Shown: piece by piece, positions 39,748-40,306 of the stretch
How positions within the stretch are numbered: the first letter of the stretch is position 1
Layout: each line of letters opens with the position of its first letter
Source of the DNA: Planctomycetota bacterium
Lineage (GTDB): Bacteria; Planctomycetota; Phycisphaerae; Phycisphaerales; SM1A02
Assembly: GCA_024226535.1 (NCBI GenBank)
Contig: JAAELP010000393.1
Location: forward strand, 1 to 40,306
Reading direction: 5' to 3'
Length of the DNA: 40,306 nt
Position numbers and translations under genes: made by a program
The notes under the pieces: generated by a model
Told to the model about the DNA's origin: nothing
The model's input: only the letters and a program-made list of their open reading frames with translations
Databases searched by the model: none

Positions 39748-40306
39748 ATGACCGACGAAACTCTCACAACCCCTCAGGGCGACAGCAAGACTCCTGTCGA
39801 CGCCGAGTCCACCGTAACGCCTGGTGCCGCCCCTTGGCTGGGTCCGACCGCGTGTCGATGTCCTGCGCCGTCATCTCCGCCTCTCCGAGCGATCGAGAAG
39901 GACCGCGCGCGTCGGTACGAGACGGCGAACGGCCTCGCGGCGGACCTCCGGCGTCACCTCGTTCACGAGCCGGTTCAGGTGGGGACGCCGCGTGCCAAAT
40001 AACCGGATCGCGAAGTTCGTCCGGCGAAACCGCGTCGGGGTCACGGCGGCTGCGCTTGTCCTGTTCGTGCTGCTCGCGGGAGTCGTCGCCACGCGTCTGG
40101 CGCGGATTCGTGCGCTCGACGCGGAGGAGCTGCCGGAGACGCCGCGCGTGGCGGCGGTGAAGGCGCAGGACGAGGCGCAGGACGAGGCGCAGGACGAGGC
40201 GCAGGACGAGGCGCAGGACGAGGCGCAGGACGAGGCGCAGGACGAGGCGCAGGACGAGGCGCAGGACGAGGCGCAGGACGAGGCGCAGGACGAGGCGCAG
40301 GACGAG
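39748..40306 (+). pseudogene. Decayed Ser/Thr protein kinase gene, runs off the window
   Basis: The pieces match the junction region of planctomycete Ser/Thr kinases but in different frames. MTDETLTTPQGDSKTPVDAE begins the first frame. RVDVLRRHLR lies in a second frame near 39851-39880, then LRAIEKDRARRYETANGLAADLRRHL and VHEPVQVGTPRA return to the first frame and stop at 40002, and NNRIAKFVRRNRVGVTAAALVLFVLLAGVV continues in the second frame as a transmembrane helix. The whole kinase catalytic domain (about 250 residues) is missing between the N-terminal piece and LRAIEKD, as is the G-D-L-D-W-I block. The frame after the helix enters a perfect AQDE repeat up to the edge. A sequencing error could explain one frameshift but not the deletion. 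Confidence 0.78.
40163..40306 (+). repeat. Perfect 12-bp tandem repeat, 12 copies to the window edge
   Basis: Twelve identical copies of GCGCAGGACGAG, encoding (AQDE)n in the frame of the transmembrane helix, fill the last 144 bases exactly. The true copy number is unknown because the window ends inside the array. Confidence 0.97.

Overview
The window is high-GC bacterial DNA, about 40 kb and almost entirely coding. Several traits suggest a planctomycete, perhaps of the Phycisphaerae: a divergent ECF-type sigma factor with a small overlapping partner gene, the ruins of a planctomycete-type Ser/Thr protein kinase, scattered pseudopilin-like genes without an assembly operon, a long-form PurF, many Sec/lipoprotein products, and ribosomal proteins S4 and L31 of the cysteine-free type. 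This placement is inference from gene content; no rRNA is present. The left edge cuts a secreted protein gene and the right edge cuts a decayed kinase gene inside a perfect 12-bp tandem repeat, so the right edge may be an assembly break.

Layout. 1-9.2 kb: mostly minus strand. A secreted protein (partial), a plus-strand tRNA-binding protein, then (read leftward from 9.2 kb) a two-TM protein, purF, two overlapping TPR proteins, rpsD and a PpiD-like membrane chaperone. 9.3-11.2 kb: an RdgC-like protein, then a degenerate and a canonical stand-alone receiver domain. 11.4-14.4 kb: ahcY with its terminator, a clear promoter and a palindromic operator candidate, divergent from an ECF-like sigma factor and its partner. 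14.5-16.7 kb: CYTH phosphatase, PagL-like lipid A deacylase, and a PfkB-like protein that lacks the catalytic motif. 16.7-17.4 kb: the only long gene-free stretch; it holds three 57-58 bp tandem repeats, further hairpins and a terminator, and may encode a structured RNA. 17.4-22.1 kb: nucleosidase-like protein, small membrane protein, tRNA-Glu, then a tight operon of a membrane protein, aroB and an ArnT-like glycosyltransferase.

22.2-25.2 kb holds the most unusual locus. A ParA/MinD-type ATPase is fused through a proline/alanine-rich linker to a C-terminal glycogen-binding (CBM48/AMPK-beta type) domain. It overlaps by 17 bp a second gene whose product looks like a ParA/FlhG-like domain without a P-loop. 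By analogy with ParA-type cargo positioners, this pair is a candidate system for placing or counting glycogen granules, or for coupling carbohydrate status to positioning. That role is inference.

25.4-31 kb: M19 dipeptidase, DUF6504, an operon of DUF2752 plus two lipoproteins, a GT4 glycosyltransferase and a LuxR-type regulator. 31-35 kb: three pseudopilin-like proteins, a conserved hypothetical protein and a VapBC toxin-antitoxin module with an AT-rich operator. 35-37.4 kb: rpmE-prfA, tRNA-Asn, and an RRM RNA-binding protein whose ribosome-binding site lies in a hairpin. 37.5-40.3 kb: a nitronate monooxygenase/PfaD-like enzyme, a zinc-ribbon membrane protein and the kinase pseudogene.
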